A DNA stretch of 64,000 bases from Syntrophorhabdus sp. PtaU1.Bin058 (GTDB lineage Bacteria > Desulfobacterota > Syntrophorhabdia > Syntrophorhabdales > Syntrophorhabdaceae). Below the pieces are notes generated by a model. It saw only the letters and a list, made by a program, of their open reading frames with translations. It had not been told where the DNA came from and searched no databases. The stretch's first letter is position 1; each line of letters starts with the position of its first letter. The stretch is from NCBI GenBank assembly GCA_002067975.1, contig MVRS01000047.1, positions 17,078 to 81,077 of the forward strand. Direction: 5' to 3'. Made by a program: the position numbers and the translations under genes. Positions 25,663 through 33,499 of this stretch are shown one piece after another.

Positions 25663-26222
25663 TTCGCCCTCTCCGTACCTTTTGTTTTCGGCGTTTCTTC
25701 CTGGGTTACCATGTCCTCTATCTTTACCAGGTTGAGTACTCTCTTTAAACCGCCCCGAACGAGTATCACCTTGTCTTTTTGTATATCCTGTACCTTCTCG
25801 CCGCCTACCATATCGCCTTTCCTGACGACCTCGTGGTCAATGATCGCGACCCGTTCGTTTCCCTTTTCCATGATGGCAGCCAGCTTGAAGGTGACCTCCT
25901 GTGCCTCCCCAAACCTTTTCCCCTCTTTGGATTTCGGCGCGAGGAAGGGGTCCCGTGTCCATGCAACACCGAGTTTATCGAATTGCTCTTTATCGAATTG
26001 CTGCGGCATCTCTGCCTTTCTATCTTTGGAAGGGATGCCCGGCATAACTGCACCGGGCTTTGCCGGTGTCCCTGCGGGTGCTGCCTGCACGGGCGCCCGG
26101 GCCGCCGACGCTGCTGCCGGCACAGGTGTGGGTGTCTTCTTCTTGCCGGTAAAAAATTGAATATATCCGGCGAGGAGTATCCCCAGGATGCCTATGATAA
26201 TAACCGGTTTACTTACCTTCAA
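25659..26222 (-). CDS. pilP: Type IV pilus inner-membrane protein PilP
   Basis: A 187-residue protein with one N-terminal hydrophobic segment (about 7-24), a Pro/Ala-rich linker (about 30-70) and a C-terminal beta domain containing AWTRDPFLAP, close to the DPF motif typical of PilP/GspC homology regions. Unlike many PilP proteins it has no clear lipobox, so it is probably anchored by the helix. It bridges PilNO and the secretin. Overlaps: 14 bp with pilO and 4 bp with pilQ. Confidence 0.85.
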   Translation of the reverse strand: MKVSKPVIIIGILGILLAGYIQFFTGKKKTPTPVPAAASAARAPVQAAPAGTPAKPGAVMPGIPSKDRKAEMPQQFDKEQFDKLGVAWTRDPFLAPKSKEGKRFGEAQEVTFKLAAIMEKGNERVAIIDHEVVRKGDMVGGEKVQDIQKDKVILVRGGLKRVLNLVKIEDMVTQEETPKTKGTERAK

Positions 26223-26766
26223 AGATCTTCCCCTTCAATGCCTTGAACTCTATAGTATATCTGCCGGCCACCGTAGGATATTGTTTTTCGTTATAGGAGA
26301 TCCGCGCCTTTTGAATGCCCTTGAATGCGATCCTTTTTGAAAGTTCCTCCAAGAATCTTCCCGTCTCAAGGAATCCGCCTTTTAACTCAAATTCAAAGAC
26401 AGGGTTGATGACATAAGACTTCTGTTCCGTATCGATCGTGGAATGGATGCCGGCCACGTTGTCTACTATCACCCCCCGGTTCCGGGCAGCCTTCTCTATC
26501 TCCCTGATGAAATCGGGCATCTTCTCGATCAGGGGCGCCTTCGTCTTGAATTCAACCAAGGACTCTTTCCATTTCTCATCGGATTTCGCCTGCTGGGATA
26601 TTGTTATGATCGATGCCTCTACCTGCTTCCTCTCCTGCTTCACGGATTCCAGAGATATCTCCCGGCTCTTGACCTGAGAGGAAAACGGCAGATACACGGC
26701 AAATACCCAGATGATAATGAGGGCAAGCGGCATGCCGTACCATATATAGATCGACTTAAATCTCAT
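26209..26766 (-). CDS. pilO: Type IV pilus alignment protein PilO
   Basis: Bitopic protein of 185 residues: membrane helix at about 9-29, coiled-coil region (about 35-65, rich in Glu/Lys/Gln) and a ferredoxin-like periplasmic domain (about 75-180) with FLETGRFLEELSKRIAF. Its size and position downstream of the PilM-PilN fusion (11-bp overlap) and upstream of pilP support PilO. Confidence 0.88.
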   Translation of the reverse strand: MRFKSIYIWYGMPLALIIIWVFAVYLPFSSQVKSREISLESVKQERKQVEASIITISQQAKSDEKWKESLVEFKTKAPLIEKMPDFIREIEKAARNRGVIVDNVAGIHSTIDTEQKSYVINPVFEFELKGGFLETGRFLEELSKRIAFKGIQKARISYNEKQYPTVAGRYTIEFKALKGKIFEGK

Positions 26767-28381
26767 ATCTCATACACCGCGAGGTGATGGTAAACTCCAT
26801 GACCTGTTTGCCTTTCAGTGTTTTCATCTCTTTGCCGACAAGCTCAACATTCTGGACAAGCCCCGATTTTTTCAAGGTAAGCATGAGGTTAAACAATGTC
26901 AATTCAAGGCTGTCCGCTTCCCCTGTGATATAGCCCTTTAATACCAGCGGGTAGTCGTTTCCCGATGTCTTCGCCGGGGCCTGTCCGGGTCCCGGGGCCG
27001 CCATGGAAACAGGTACGCCCTTCCCTACGGGAACCGGTGGCGGGAGAAGCTGAGTAGAGGCAGGGGCTGCCGGCGCCTGAGCGTTTTCGCCAAATTCGAT
27101 TGATTTGAGATACACGTCCCGCGGTATCTGCGAAGCGAGGAACTTGAGGAGGGTGACAAATGTAAGGTCCTTCTTCTGGATCTCGTTTTTGACCGTCAGA
27201 ACCTCATTATAGTTCACGGTGCTCCGGGGAACGACGGCGATCTTCTTGATCCCTTCTTTTATCTTTTCGAGATTGCCCCTTTCAAGGGTGAGCTTCAGGT
27301 TGGCGTTGCTCAACGTACCCCACATGGTAAACGTTAAAAGGAGAAGTATTACCACAACGCCGATCGTCCCGAGCACGATCAGATTCTTGTATGATCTTTC
27401 CTTGCCCTTTTGCAGCACCCGCTCAGGCAAAAGGTTTGGAAACCCCGTTCTGCTTACGGCCAGCGTATATGCCGGTATATACTCCGGTTTGATATCGGAC
27501 ACGCTCTCAAGGGATGACACTTCCTCAACAAGGGATTCCTTCATCCTCTCGAGGAATTTCGGGATCTTCGATCCACGTCCCGATATAAATACCTTTGAAA
27601 CCGGCTTACCGGGGTACCGCTGATTATACACGCTTAAGGTTCTGAGGATCTCGCCTTCAAGCCTTTCGAAAGGCAGGCGCATTATCTCTGCGAGTTCCTC
27701 ATCAAAACCCCTCTCGCGCTTATATTGTTCTGCCTGGTCATAGGAAAGTCCCGGTCCGCTCATCAGCGCGTCAGAAAAGCTCTCAGAGGCCGTGAGGATC
27801 TCCCGCGCAAACATGAGCCTTTTTGCATTCGCAATATAGAGGCCTGTCCTCCGTCCACCGACATCGATAATGGCCGTCGACGTATCTCCGTTCTCATCTA
27901 TCGCATTGATGTATGCAAATGCGGTGTCGGTAATCACGGCAACGTCATGGAATCCGACGCGCTCAAAGATAGAAAGGAGGCTGTTGATGTAACTCTTGGG
28001 CGCCCCCACAAAGAGGATCTCATCCTTATTGACCCCCTTCTCGTCGATCTCCCCGAGCATCAGGTGCTCATATATCATATCGTCGAGGGGCGTGGTCAGG
28101 ATCTTAGTGGTAGACCAGTTGAGGACATCCTTTTGTTCCTTTTTCGGAAGGATCGGGATAGTGAAGGTCTTCTTGATGATCTCCTGGGAGCTTATGCCTA
28201 CGGCAACCTCTACATCGTCCCCTTCCTTGATCTTGATGTCAGAGAGTATCATCTCAAGGTCATCAAAACCGCCTTTATAGGGATAATCGCCTGATGAGAT
28301 CACGGACCAATTACCTGAGGTTCCTTTGACCTTTACGTACTTTACACTGACGGTCCCTATGTCTATGCCTAAGATATCCAC
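26756..28381 (-). CDS. PilM-PilN fusion protein
   Basis: In most T4a systems PilM and PilN are separate; here they are one 541-residue chain. Residues 1-320 are the actin-like PilM with phosphate-binding IDIGTVSVK (6-14), IIDVGGRRTG (171-180) and FISGRGSK (265-272). A membrane helix follows (about 332-354), then the periplasmic PilN domain with a Pro/Ala-rich loop (about 425-475). Start GTG at 28381 with an AGGAAGGCGGC ribosome-binding site. First gene of the second pilus operon. Confidence 0.88.
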   Translation of the reverse strand: MDILGIDIGTVSVKYVKVKGTSGNWSVISSGDYPYKGGFDDLEMILSDIKIKEGDDVEVAVGISSQEIIKKTFTIPILPKKEQKDVLNWSTTKILTTPLDDMIYEHLMLGEIDEKGVNKDEILFVGAPKSYINSLLSIFERVGFHDVAVITDTAFAYINAIDENGDTSTAIIDVGGRRTGLYIANAKRLMFAREILTASESFSDALMSGPGLSYDQAEQYKRERGFDEELAEIMRLPFERLEGEILRTLSVYNQRYPGKPVSKVFISGRGSKIPKFLERMKESLVEEVSSLESVSDIKPEYIPAYTLAVSRTGFPNLLPERVLQKGKERSYKNLIVLGTIGVVVILLLLTFTMWGTLSNANLKLTLERGNLEKIKEGIKKIAVVPRSTVNYNEVLTVKNEIQKKDLTFVTLLKFLASQIPRDVYLKSIEFGENAQAPAAPASTQLLPPPVPVGKGVPVSMAAPGPGQAPAKTSGNDYPLVLKGYITGEADSLELTLFNLMLTLKKSGLVQNVELVGKEMKTLKGKQVMEFTITSRCMRYEI

Positions 28382-28630
28382 GCCGCCTTCCTAAAAGTAT
28401 TGATTATAACATAGCGGTTAATCATTTTGCGAATATTACAATGTCCTAAATGTTTTGAACTCTGTATTATCAACCCCTCCCGCTCACACAATTTTTGCTG
28501 ATTTCTCATTACATTATAGATGTTTGCATAATTTCCTGAGATATGTCAACAAGAAAATGGTGTATCATATCAATTTTTATAATGAAATTTGTTTTCAGCA
28601 ATTCGCTCCTATCGGAAATACTAATAGATA
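28382..28630. other. Gap upstream of the T4a pilus operon
   Basis: AT-rich 249-bp stretch with no gene. It contains the promoter for the pilus operon (28403-28410). A TTGACA on the - strand near 28540 has no -10 box at a suitable spacing. Confidence 0.5.
28403..28410 (-). promoter_or_regulatory. Probable extended -10 promoter of the T4a pilus operon
   Basis: On the - strand TGTTATAAT provides an extended -10 (TATAAT at 28408-28403) about 22 bp upstream of the GTG start. The -35 match (TTCGCA) is poor, which is common with extended -10 promoters. Confidence 0.5.
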
Positions 28631-29833
28631 TCATTTCATCAGCACCTCAACATCCATAGACAGGAACTCATTAAGCGGGATGCCCCCTGTACCTACAAGG
28701 AGTTTCTTTTTTGCAGGAAAGGTGCGGGTGAAAGATTCTAATCCCGGCAAAGCTGTCCTCGCTCTCCCGCTTTTAACTTCTATTGCGACAAGGTCATTCC
28801 CTTTCGCAAGGACAAAATCGACCTCGCGGTTCCGTTCAGCCCAGTAATACAATTGTATATCTTTTCCGATTATACTGTTCGCAAGCATACTCCCGACGGC
28901 AGTCTCCGCTAACCTGCCCCAAAGCTCACTGTTCCGTCTTGCCTCATCGTAGCTCAGATGCGACATTGCGGTCATAAGGGCGTTATTCAAGACAATGAGC
29001 TTCGGGCTTGACGCCCGTTGACGTACTGCCTGACCTGCATACTTCGGCAGGCCCATGACCAACCCCGAACCCTTAAGGAGGTCAAGGTAATGGGCGAGGG
29101 TGGTTGTATTGCCCGCATCCTGAAGCTGGCCTATCATCTTTTGATATGAAAGTATCTGACCGGAGTATAGGCATCCCAGCTCAAAAAGGCGTCGAAGTAA
29201 AGCCGGTTTGTCGATACGGACCATGAGCAGTACATCCCTGGAAACGGTCGTCTCGATAAGGGAATCAAGAATATATTGCCTCCACCGTTGTTGATCGCTG
29301 ATCAGCGAGGCCGAGCCGGGGTAGCCGCCATAATAAAGATACTGTTCAAGCTCCCATCCGAATGCGTCTCTCATCTCAGAATATGACCAGTGTCTCACCG
29401 GGATGATCTCGAACCGGCCCGCAAGGCTTTCCGTAAGCCCCTTTTGAATAAGCATCGGGGAAGAACCAAGGATGATCACATGAAGACGAACGTTCTTTGC
29501 CGTATCGTCGTCCCACAAACGCTTGACCGTTTCCGACCAGCCCGGGATCTTTTGAATCTCGTCCAATATGAGGATCCCTTTTCTTCGTGGTTTCCCGGGC
29601 GTTCCGATGCGCGCGGCCCCCCATTGCTGCTCTATCCACAAACGATTCTTCGGGGCCGGCTCGTCGGCAGATGCATAGTATCCCGTTCCTGTTTCTTCCA
29701 TTAATTGGCGTACAAGCGTTGTCTTGCCGGTCTGACGGGGGCCTGTAACCACCTGGATAAATCTCCGCGGTTCGGAAACCCGGCGCAATAGTACGCGGAA
29801 AACCGGTCTCTTATATGTGATAGTCCGCGCCAT
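28631..29833 (-). CDS. AAA+ ATPase with DUF4143 domain
   Basis: A 400-residue AAA_14/DUF4143 protein. Walker A GPRQTGKT (about 32-39) and Walker B ILILDEIQKI (about 87-96) are intact. The C-terminal DUF4143 part contains ELWGRLAETAVG and REVDFVLAKGNDLVAIEVKSG, a PD-(D/E)XK nuclease-like core (Glu, Asp, Glu-Val-Lys). Such genes are scattered patchily among bacteria and archaea and their role is not established; toxin-antitoxin-like or mobile behaviour has been suggested. It stands alone with its own promoter carrying two operator-like dyads (29843-29882). Confidence 0.9.
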   Translation of the reverse strand: MARTITYKRPVFRVLLRRVSEPRRFIQVVTGPRQTGKTTLVRQLMEETGTGYYASADEPAPKNRLWIEQQWGAARIGTPGKPRRKGILILDEIQKIPGWSETVKRLWDDDTAKNVRLHVIILGSSPMLIQKGLTESLAGRFEIIPVRHWSYSEMRDAFGWELEQYLYYGGYPGSASLISDQQRWRQYILDSLIETTVSRDVLLMVRIDKPALLRRLFELGCLYSGQILSYQKMIGQLQDAGNTTTLAHYLDLLKGSGLVMGLPKYAGQAVRQRASSPKLIVLNNALMTAMSHLSYDEARRNSELWGRLAETAVGSMLANSIIGKDIQLYYWAERNREVDFVLAKGNDLVAIEVKSGRARTALPGLESFTRTFPAKKKLLVGTGGIPLNEFLSMDVEVLMK

Positions 29834-29842
29834 TTTACAATT

Positions 29843-29890
29843 TACTCAGTATGTTGAGTAATTTTACTCAACGCCCTGAGTAATTGTCAA
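29843..29890 (-). promoter_or_regulatory. Promoter with twin TACTCA-N6-TGAGTA dyads
   Basis: Two identical-pattern dyads, TACTCA-N6-TGAGTA, at 29843-29860 and 29865-29882, are 22 bp apart. They are interleaved with a sigma-70 promoter on the - strand: TTGACA (29890-29885), 18-bp spacer, TAAAAT (29866-29861). The gene starts at 29833. Binding of a dimeric regulator to both dyads would block RNA polymerase. Confidence 0.7.
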
Positions 29891-29947
29891 GGACAAAAAG
29901 GGCCATCATAGAATTCACTTATTGGGCTGATACCGATTTTTTTCTGG

Positions 29948-30388
29948 TTAATGATTCGCGTAGGTTTGAAAATGACTCAAAACGATCTTCCGCTGAGCGT
30001 TTCCGAAAATGCCGATGGATGTAAGCTGGTCATAGGTCGGACTTCCGATCGTGCTGTCATAACAAAGATAGAAGAGCGTATTGTTTGAGCTATCCTTCAC
30101 GTTTTTGATATTGGGATGAGTAGTTGTGCAATTTGCCGGTGTAATATTGGGGATGTATGTCGACGGACCGGCACTAAAGGCAATCCAGTTGTCATGCGCA
30201 TAACGTATGGCAAATTCAACTCCGGCGTTGGCGAGGGTATATGCCTGGTATGACTGGGTCTGGAACGGGTAGGCCCTGTGCTTTGAGCCCACCAGGGAAA
30301 CGATGCCCGCCCCTATCACGCCGATGATCGTAATGGACATAATGAGAAGAACGAGGGCGATGCCCCTGTTATTGGATGACTTCGTCAT
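29948..30388 (-). CDS. PilX/GspK-like minor pilin
   Basis: Short prepilin-like protein: leader MTKSSNNRG, then a mature start IALVLLIMSITIIGVIGAG without Glu5, as is usual for PilX and GspK. The motif SYQAYTLANAGVEFAIRYA matches the PilX N-terminal signature. The frame is open to an ATG at 30412, but the ATG at 30388 gives a normal leader length and is preferred (20-bp overlap with the PilW-like gene). Last of four minor pilin genes. Confidence 0.8.
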   Translation of the reverse strand: MTKSSNNRGIALVLLIMSITIIGVIGAGIVSLVGSKHRAYPFQTQSYQAYTLANAGVEFAIRYAHDNWIAFSAGPSTYIPNITPANCTTTHPNIKNVKDSSNNTLFYLCYDSTIGSPTYDQLTSIGIFGNAQRKIVLSHFQTYANH

Positions 30389-30956
30389 AGTCACGATTGT
30401 AGCTTCTCCCATTATAGTTGGCAGTGCATGAAGAACTGCCCGGACCGGCAGAGCAATAATTCTTCGGGCACACCGTTGTAGTCAACGTTATCTTCTGGCG
30501 GTTTGCAGTATCGGGGTTATTGAGGTCTTCCACAACAACGGTGATTGTAAAGACGGTATTTTCCTGCGTGTTGGGAAGAACGGGATTTGCCGCGATGCTG
30601 AAGCCGGTGACGTTGCTCCCGAAGGGCTTGTTCGGGTTGTTCGTCGATGACCTCAGGAGATCTGTGCCGGATTGATAAAAACCGACATCTAAACTGTTGT
30701 CATACGTCTGCGAATAATTGACCTTCTGAAAGGTTATTGAATTTGCAGTAGAACCAGCAGATATGTATGTCCCGTCCCGCAGCTCCCTCGAGATCCTCTC
30801 CAGCACGTATGCTGCTTCCTGATATAGTTCGCCCTGGGTTTTCACTATCCCATATGTCCTTGAACTGCTTATCATGAAAGAAAATGTAAAAAGACTGAGT
30901 ACGGAGAGAACGACGATTGCCATTACCGCTTCTATGAGTGTAAATCCTTTTTGCAT
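30369..30956 (-). CDS. PilW/GspJ-like minor pilin
   Basis: Prepilin with a 4-residue leader MQKG and mature FTLIEAVMAIVVLSV containing Glu5. Its body (SMSRELRDGT-like ERISRELRDG, Asn/Thr-rich beta segments and a C-terminal Cys pair) fits PilW/GspJ pseudopilins. Longer frames start up to 31019, but the ATG at 30956 lies 1 bp after the previous stop and gives the correct leader. Likely part of the priming tip complex. Confidence 0.85.
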   Translation of the reverse strand: MQKGFTLIEAVMAIVVLSVLSLFTFSFMISSSRTYGIVKTQGELYQEAAYVLERISRELRDGTYISAGSTANSITFQKVNYSQTYDNSLDVGFYQSGTDLLRSSTNNPNKPFGSNVTGFSIAANPVLPNTQENTVFTITVVVEDLNNPDTANRQKITLTTTVCPKNYCSAGPGSSSCTANYNGRSYNRDYDEVIQ

Positions 30957-30957
30957 C

Positions 30958-32121
30958 TTAAGGCCTCGTTGTGTAATTCCTTCCCGTGACAACATTGGTT
31001 GTGATATAGGCGCAGGCATCGCTGCCGCAACTCGGCGATCTCACGTAGACCTTGATCAATTTATAGACGTTGCTTTCGACCCACTTCAAGCTATTGTCAT
31101 CTATGAACCCGCCTGTGGCTGTCGGCCATGCTGGCTCTGTAGTCGATGATCTCATCGAAGTATCTTCAAGCCATTGCGCATAGCTCCCGTCCGAGGTAAT
31201 GCTGCCGGACCCTGTCTGCCATGAGGGTGCTGTGCTGCCTGACTTTATTGCGTAAGCCCGCCAGGTTATATTATTATCGACAACGGTACCGCCTTCCGCA
31301 GGCCATGACGGCTGCGTTAAACCCGATTTTAGATCAATACGTCTCCATGTAATCCAATAATCTGAAACATACATTGCGCCCCAGGAAGGCTCGGAAGAAC
31401 CCTGAATACACCACCACCAGCAACTATCACACCTATATACATATTGACTGTCGGAGGAAACAATGATGTCGCCTGCGTCATACCAAGTCGATGAATTCCA
31501 CGACGAACCAGGCGGAACTACCTTGTAGAAAAGTTGACTATTAAAGTAAGAGACACTGCTGTTAGGGGTATATTGTGTATTGGCCTGCCAGGAGGGATAA
31601 TATAGCCTATAGACATGGCCATTCCACGTTGTGGGGATGATGTTGTTGCCGTTCCTGTAGGCTGTGTTTGCCTGCCATTTTGGGAAATAGACCCTGTAGA
31701 AATGACCGTTCGCAGTGGTCGGTCTTACATATGCGCCAAGACCATATGTTGTATTGGCCGTCCAGGTGTTCTGCGGGGTAGATGCTATTGTGGTCGTGTA
31801 AGGGGTAGTGCCCGTATTGTCCCGGAACACGATATCGGTGATCTCCCATTTCCACTGATAACCGTTATAGGAAGCATCTGTGAAACGTGAGTCCGTATTT
31901 ACGGCGGTATACGCAGCAGGAGAGGGAATACTGTCGTATGCCTCCTTTGTGATATCCTCCATCTTTGCCTCTGCGATAAAACGTGTCTTGATGACAGTTT
32001 CGGGTGTTGTCAAATCCCTGATTACGGAATTAAAGGCTATATAGACAAGAGGTACGAATAGCCCCCCGACGATGATGAATATTATAAGCTCGATAAGGGT
32101 AATGCCCCTTTCGTCCCTCAT
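30958..32121 (-). CDS. Minor prepilin (PilV-like) with large Trp-rich modular exodomain
   Basis: A normal prepilin N-terminus (leader MRDERG, mature ITLIELIIF with Glu5) carries an unusually large 387-residue body. Between about 110 and 335 it has repeated modules. Three read WQANTxYxxxxx-x-YR(L/V)Y (near 116, 145, 174), followed by a WYDAGDIIV segment. Three or four others have the pattern SG-TxPSWPT-GG-V-DNN-TWR (near 245, 280, 310, 330). This second module resembles phage tail-fibre and surface-adhesin repeats. A CWWWC cluster lies near 229-235. It probably places an adhesive module at the pilus tip (inference). Confidence 0.82.
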   Translation of the reverse strand: MRDERGITLIELIIFIIVGGLFVPLVYIAFNSVIRDLTTPETVIKTRFIAEAKMEDITKEAYDSIPSPAAYTAVNTDSRFTDASYNGYQWKWEITDIVFRDNTGTTPYTTTIASTPQNTWTANTTYGLGAYVRPTTANGHFYRVYFPKWQANTAYRNGNNIIPTTWNGHVYRLYYPSWQANTQYTPNSSVSYFNSQLFYKVVPPGSSWNSSTWYDAGDIIVSSDSQYVYRCDSCWWWCIQGSSEPSWGAMYVSDYWITWRRIDLKSGLTQPSWPAEGGTVVDNNITWRAYAIKSGSTAPSWQTGSGSITSDGSYAQWLEDTSMRSSTTEPAWPTATGGFIDDNSLKWVESNVYKLIKVYVRSPSCGSDACAYITTNVVTGRNYTTRP

Positions 32122-32564
32122 TCTGTTTTTCCCGTAATGCCGTATATTGTAATGGTTCTGCCCCCTGACAGATCTATTGTGCCGCTGCCTGTCCCGAAAG
32201 TCGGCTCGCCCAATGAGTTGAACGTCAGGGTATTCCCAAAGCTTGTGCCGGTAACGGCTACGTTGCCTGGCAGGTTTTTCTGTTCGCCTCCGGCAGTATA
32301 TGTATCTGAACCTATTGTAAATGTAATGCCCTGGCTTGTTCCCATCCCCATTGCACGCACCTGGACATAACGTATATCGGCAATCAACTGGTCGGCGGCT
32401 ACATTTGCCTTGCCGGTTGCAGTATTCATTTTAAAACCTATACTGACCACCAGTACGCTCAGCACCATCATAACAATGATAAGTTCCACGGCGGTGAAAC
32501 CAAAAGAGGAGCGGAGAGCGAAAACCCTTTGAAGGCAGTGTCGGGTTGATGACTCACGGCTCAT
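32118..32564 (-). CDS. GspH/FimT-like minor pilin
   Basis: Prepilin of the GspH/FimT family: mature start FTAVELIIVMMVLSVLVV with Glu5 after Gly22, then the beta-rich GspH fold with GITFTIGSDTYTAGG. The leader (22 residues) is long, and its first codons lie in a heptad-like sequence; no better start is visible inside. It overlaps the PilV-like gene by 4 bp and is the first of the four minor pilin genes (FimT-PilV-PilW-PilX order). Confidence 0.85.
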   Translation of the reverse strand: MSRESSTRHCLQRVFALRSSFGFTAVELIIVMMVLSVLVVSIGFKMNTATGKANVAADQLIADIRYVQVRAMGMGTSQGITFTIGSDTYTAGGEQKNLPGNVAVTGTSFGNTLTFNSLGEPTFGTGSGTIDLSGGRTITIYGITGKTE

Positions 32565-32572
32565 AGCGGAGC

Positions 32573-32601
32573 ACCCGTAAGTCGTAATTCGTAAACAGTA
32601 A
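32573..32601. repeat. Heptad repeat, family A, single arm
   Basis: CGTAAGT, CGTAATT, CGTAAAC, AGTAATC: one arm only, upstream of the minor pilin operon. Confidence 0.6.
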
Positions 32602-32656
32602 TCCTTTCAATGTGCTACGTTCAACGTATTTGCCATCTCCTGTCTTCTCCATGCTC

Positions 32657-33091
32657 CTATTCTCTGCGTACCATTTTTATAAAAACATCGGGGCTTACTA
32701 TCTCCACGCCCTGAAAGGCCTTGACCTCCTTCAGGTGGCTGTCCCCCGATACAATAAAATCGGCCTTTCCTTCCACGGCGCTGGCGAGGAACATATTGTC
32801 CGATACGTCCTTCTTGGTGCGATCCACCTTCTTTGCGCCCGGCACTGTGATCGCTATCCTTTCGATCTTATACAGCAGGTCTTTCACCTCGTCCATCGAA
32901 ACATCGTTCCCTTTCATCAATGTCTGGAGCTTGGGGTACTGCAAGACCGCATAAAGCTCTTTCCACATGGCAGGAGCTATCACAAGATGCAATTTTCCGT
33001 CAAGAACGAGCTTCACGATAGAGGCGGCCTTGCTCTTCGGCGACAGGATCGCGCTTATGAAGATATTCGTATCGAGGACAACCCGTGTCAT
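32657..33091 (-). CDS. PIN-domain toxin
   Basis: A 144-residue PIN nuclease (VapC-like PIN_3 group). Acidic catalytic residues are visible: Asp7 in VVLDTNIFISA, Glu45 in MWKELYAVL, and Asp92/Asp96 with VSDNMFLASA, plus ADFIVSGDSHL. It follows the Phd-type antitoxin with a 4-bp overlap. It would act as an RNase that blocks growth when free of antitoxin; its target is unknown. Confidence 0.9.
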   Translation of the reverse strand: MTRVVLDTNIFISAILSPKSKAASIVKLVLDGKLHLVIAPAMWKELYAVLQYPKLQTLMKGNDVSMDEVKDLLYKIERIAITVPGAKKVDRTKKDVSDNMFLASAVEGKADFIVSGDSHLKEVKAFQGVEIVSPDVFIKMVRRE

Positions 33092-33357
33092 ATACGGCGG
33101 ACGGACCTGACAGCTTCCTGAATTGTGTTCTCAATTACTTCTGGCCTTTCCTTCTTCATCTTCTTCCAGATCTTGTCCAGCGCCCGTGCTGCCGACTCTC
33201 CGTCCTTTTTGAGGATCTCGTATTTATCAATAGAGATGATCGCCACCATCGGACGTCCCGCCCGCTCCACGATGTACTCATCTCCTGTCAACAGCACCTC
33301 ATTCATGACCTGTCCGAGATTCTGTCTTGCCTTAATTGCCGTAACCTTTTTAACCAT
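33088..33357 (-). CDS. Phd/YefM-type antitoxin
   Basis: An 89-residue antitoxin. The N-terminal half has the Phd fold (KARQNLGQVMNEVLLTGDEYIVERAGRPMVAIISIDKYE); the basic C-terminal tail would wrap the PIN toxin. It probably represses its own operon by binding the direct repeats at 33376-33393, next to a near-perfect promoter. Confidence 0.9.
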   Translation of the reverse strand: MVKKVTAIKARQNLGQVMNEVLLTGDEYIVERAGRPMVAIISIDKYEILKKDGESAARALDKIWKKMKKERPEVIENTIQEAVRSVRRI

Positions 33358-33375
33358 TTCTTTACCTCACACGAT

Positions 33376-33393
33376 CATATCAATCATATCAAT
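33376..33393. promoter_or_regulatory. Operator candidate: tandem 9-bp repeat ahead of the antitoxin gene
   Basis: CATATCAAT is repeated exactly twice in tandem (33376-33384, 33385-33393). It lies between the -10 box and the antitoxin start, a usual place for antitoxin autoregulation. Confidence 0.55.
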
Positions 33394-33399
33394 TGTTAT

Positions 33400-33427
33400 A
33401 TTATAGCCTGAATGTACAAGATGTCAA
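33400..33427 (-). promoter_or_regulatory. Sigma-70 promoter of the toxin-antitoxin pair
   Basis: TTGACA (33427-33422), 16-bp spacer and TATAAT (33405-33400) on the - strand, about 45 bp upstream of the antitoxin ATG. Confidence 0.8.
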
Positions 33428-33437
33428 AGGGATTTCG

Positions 33438-33485
33438 CCACGAGTTATGAGCCGCCTTTTTCTCCTTACGACTTACGCCTCACGG
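33438..33485. repeat. Heptad inverted repeat, family A with mixed left arm
   Basis: Left part CACGAGTTATGAGCCGC, a CTTTTTC centre, right units CCTTACG, ACTTACG, CCTCACG. Lies upstream of the antitoxin promoter and downstream of the glycosyltransferase gene. Confidence 0.6.
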
Positions 33486-33499
33486 GTGTGTCCCGCATG

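Noticed and set aside
28510..28545. Promoter TTGACA...TATAAT upstream of the T4a pilus operon
   Set aside because: The two boxes are about 25 bp apart, too far for a sigma-70 promoter.
30958..32121. Prophage tail-fibre gene
   Set aside because: The N-terminus is a true prepilin with neighbours of the minor pilin type; no other phage gene is near.
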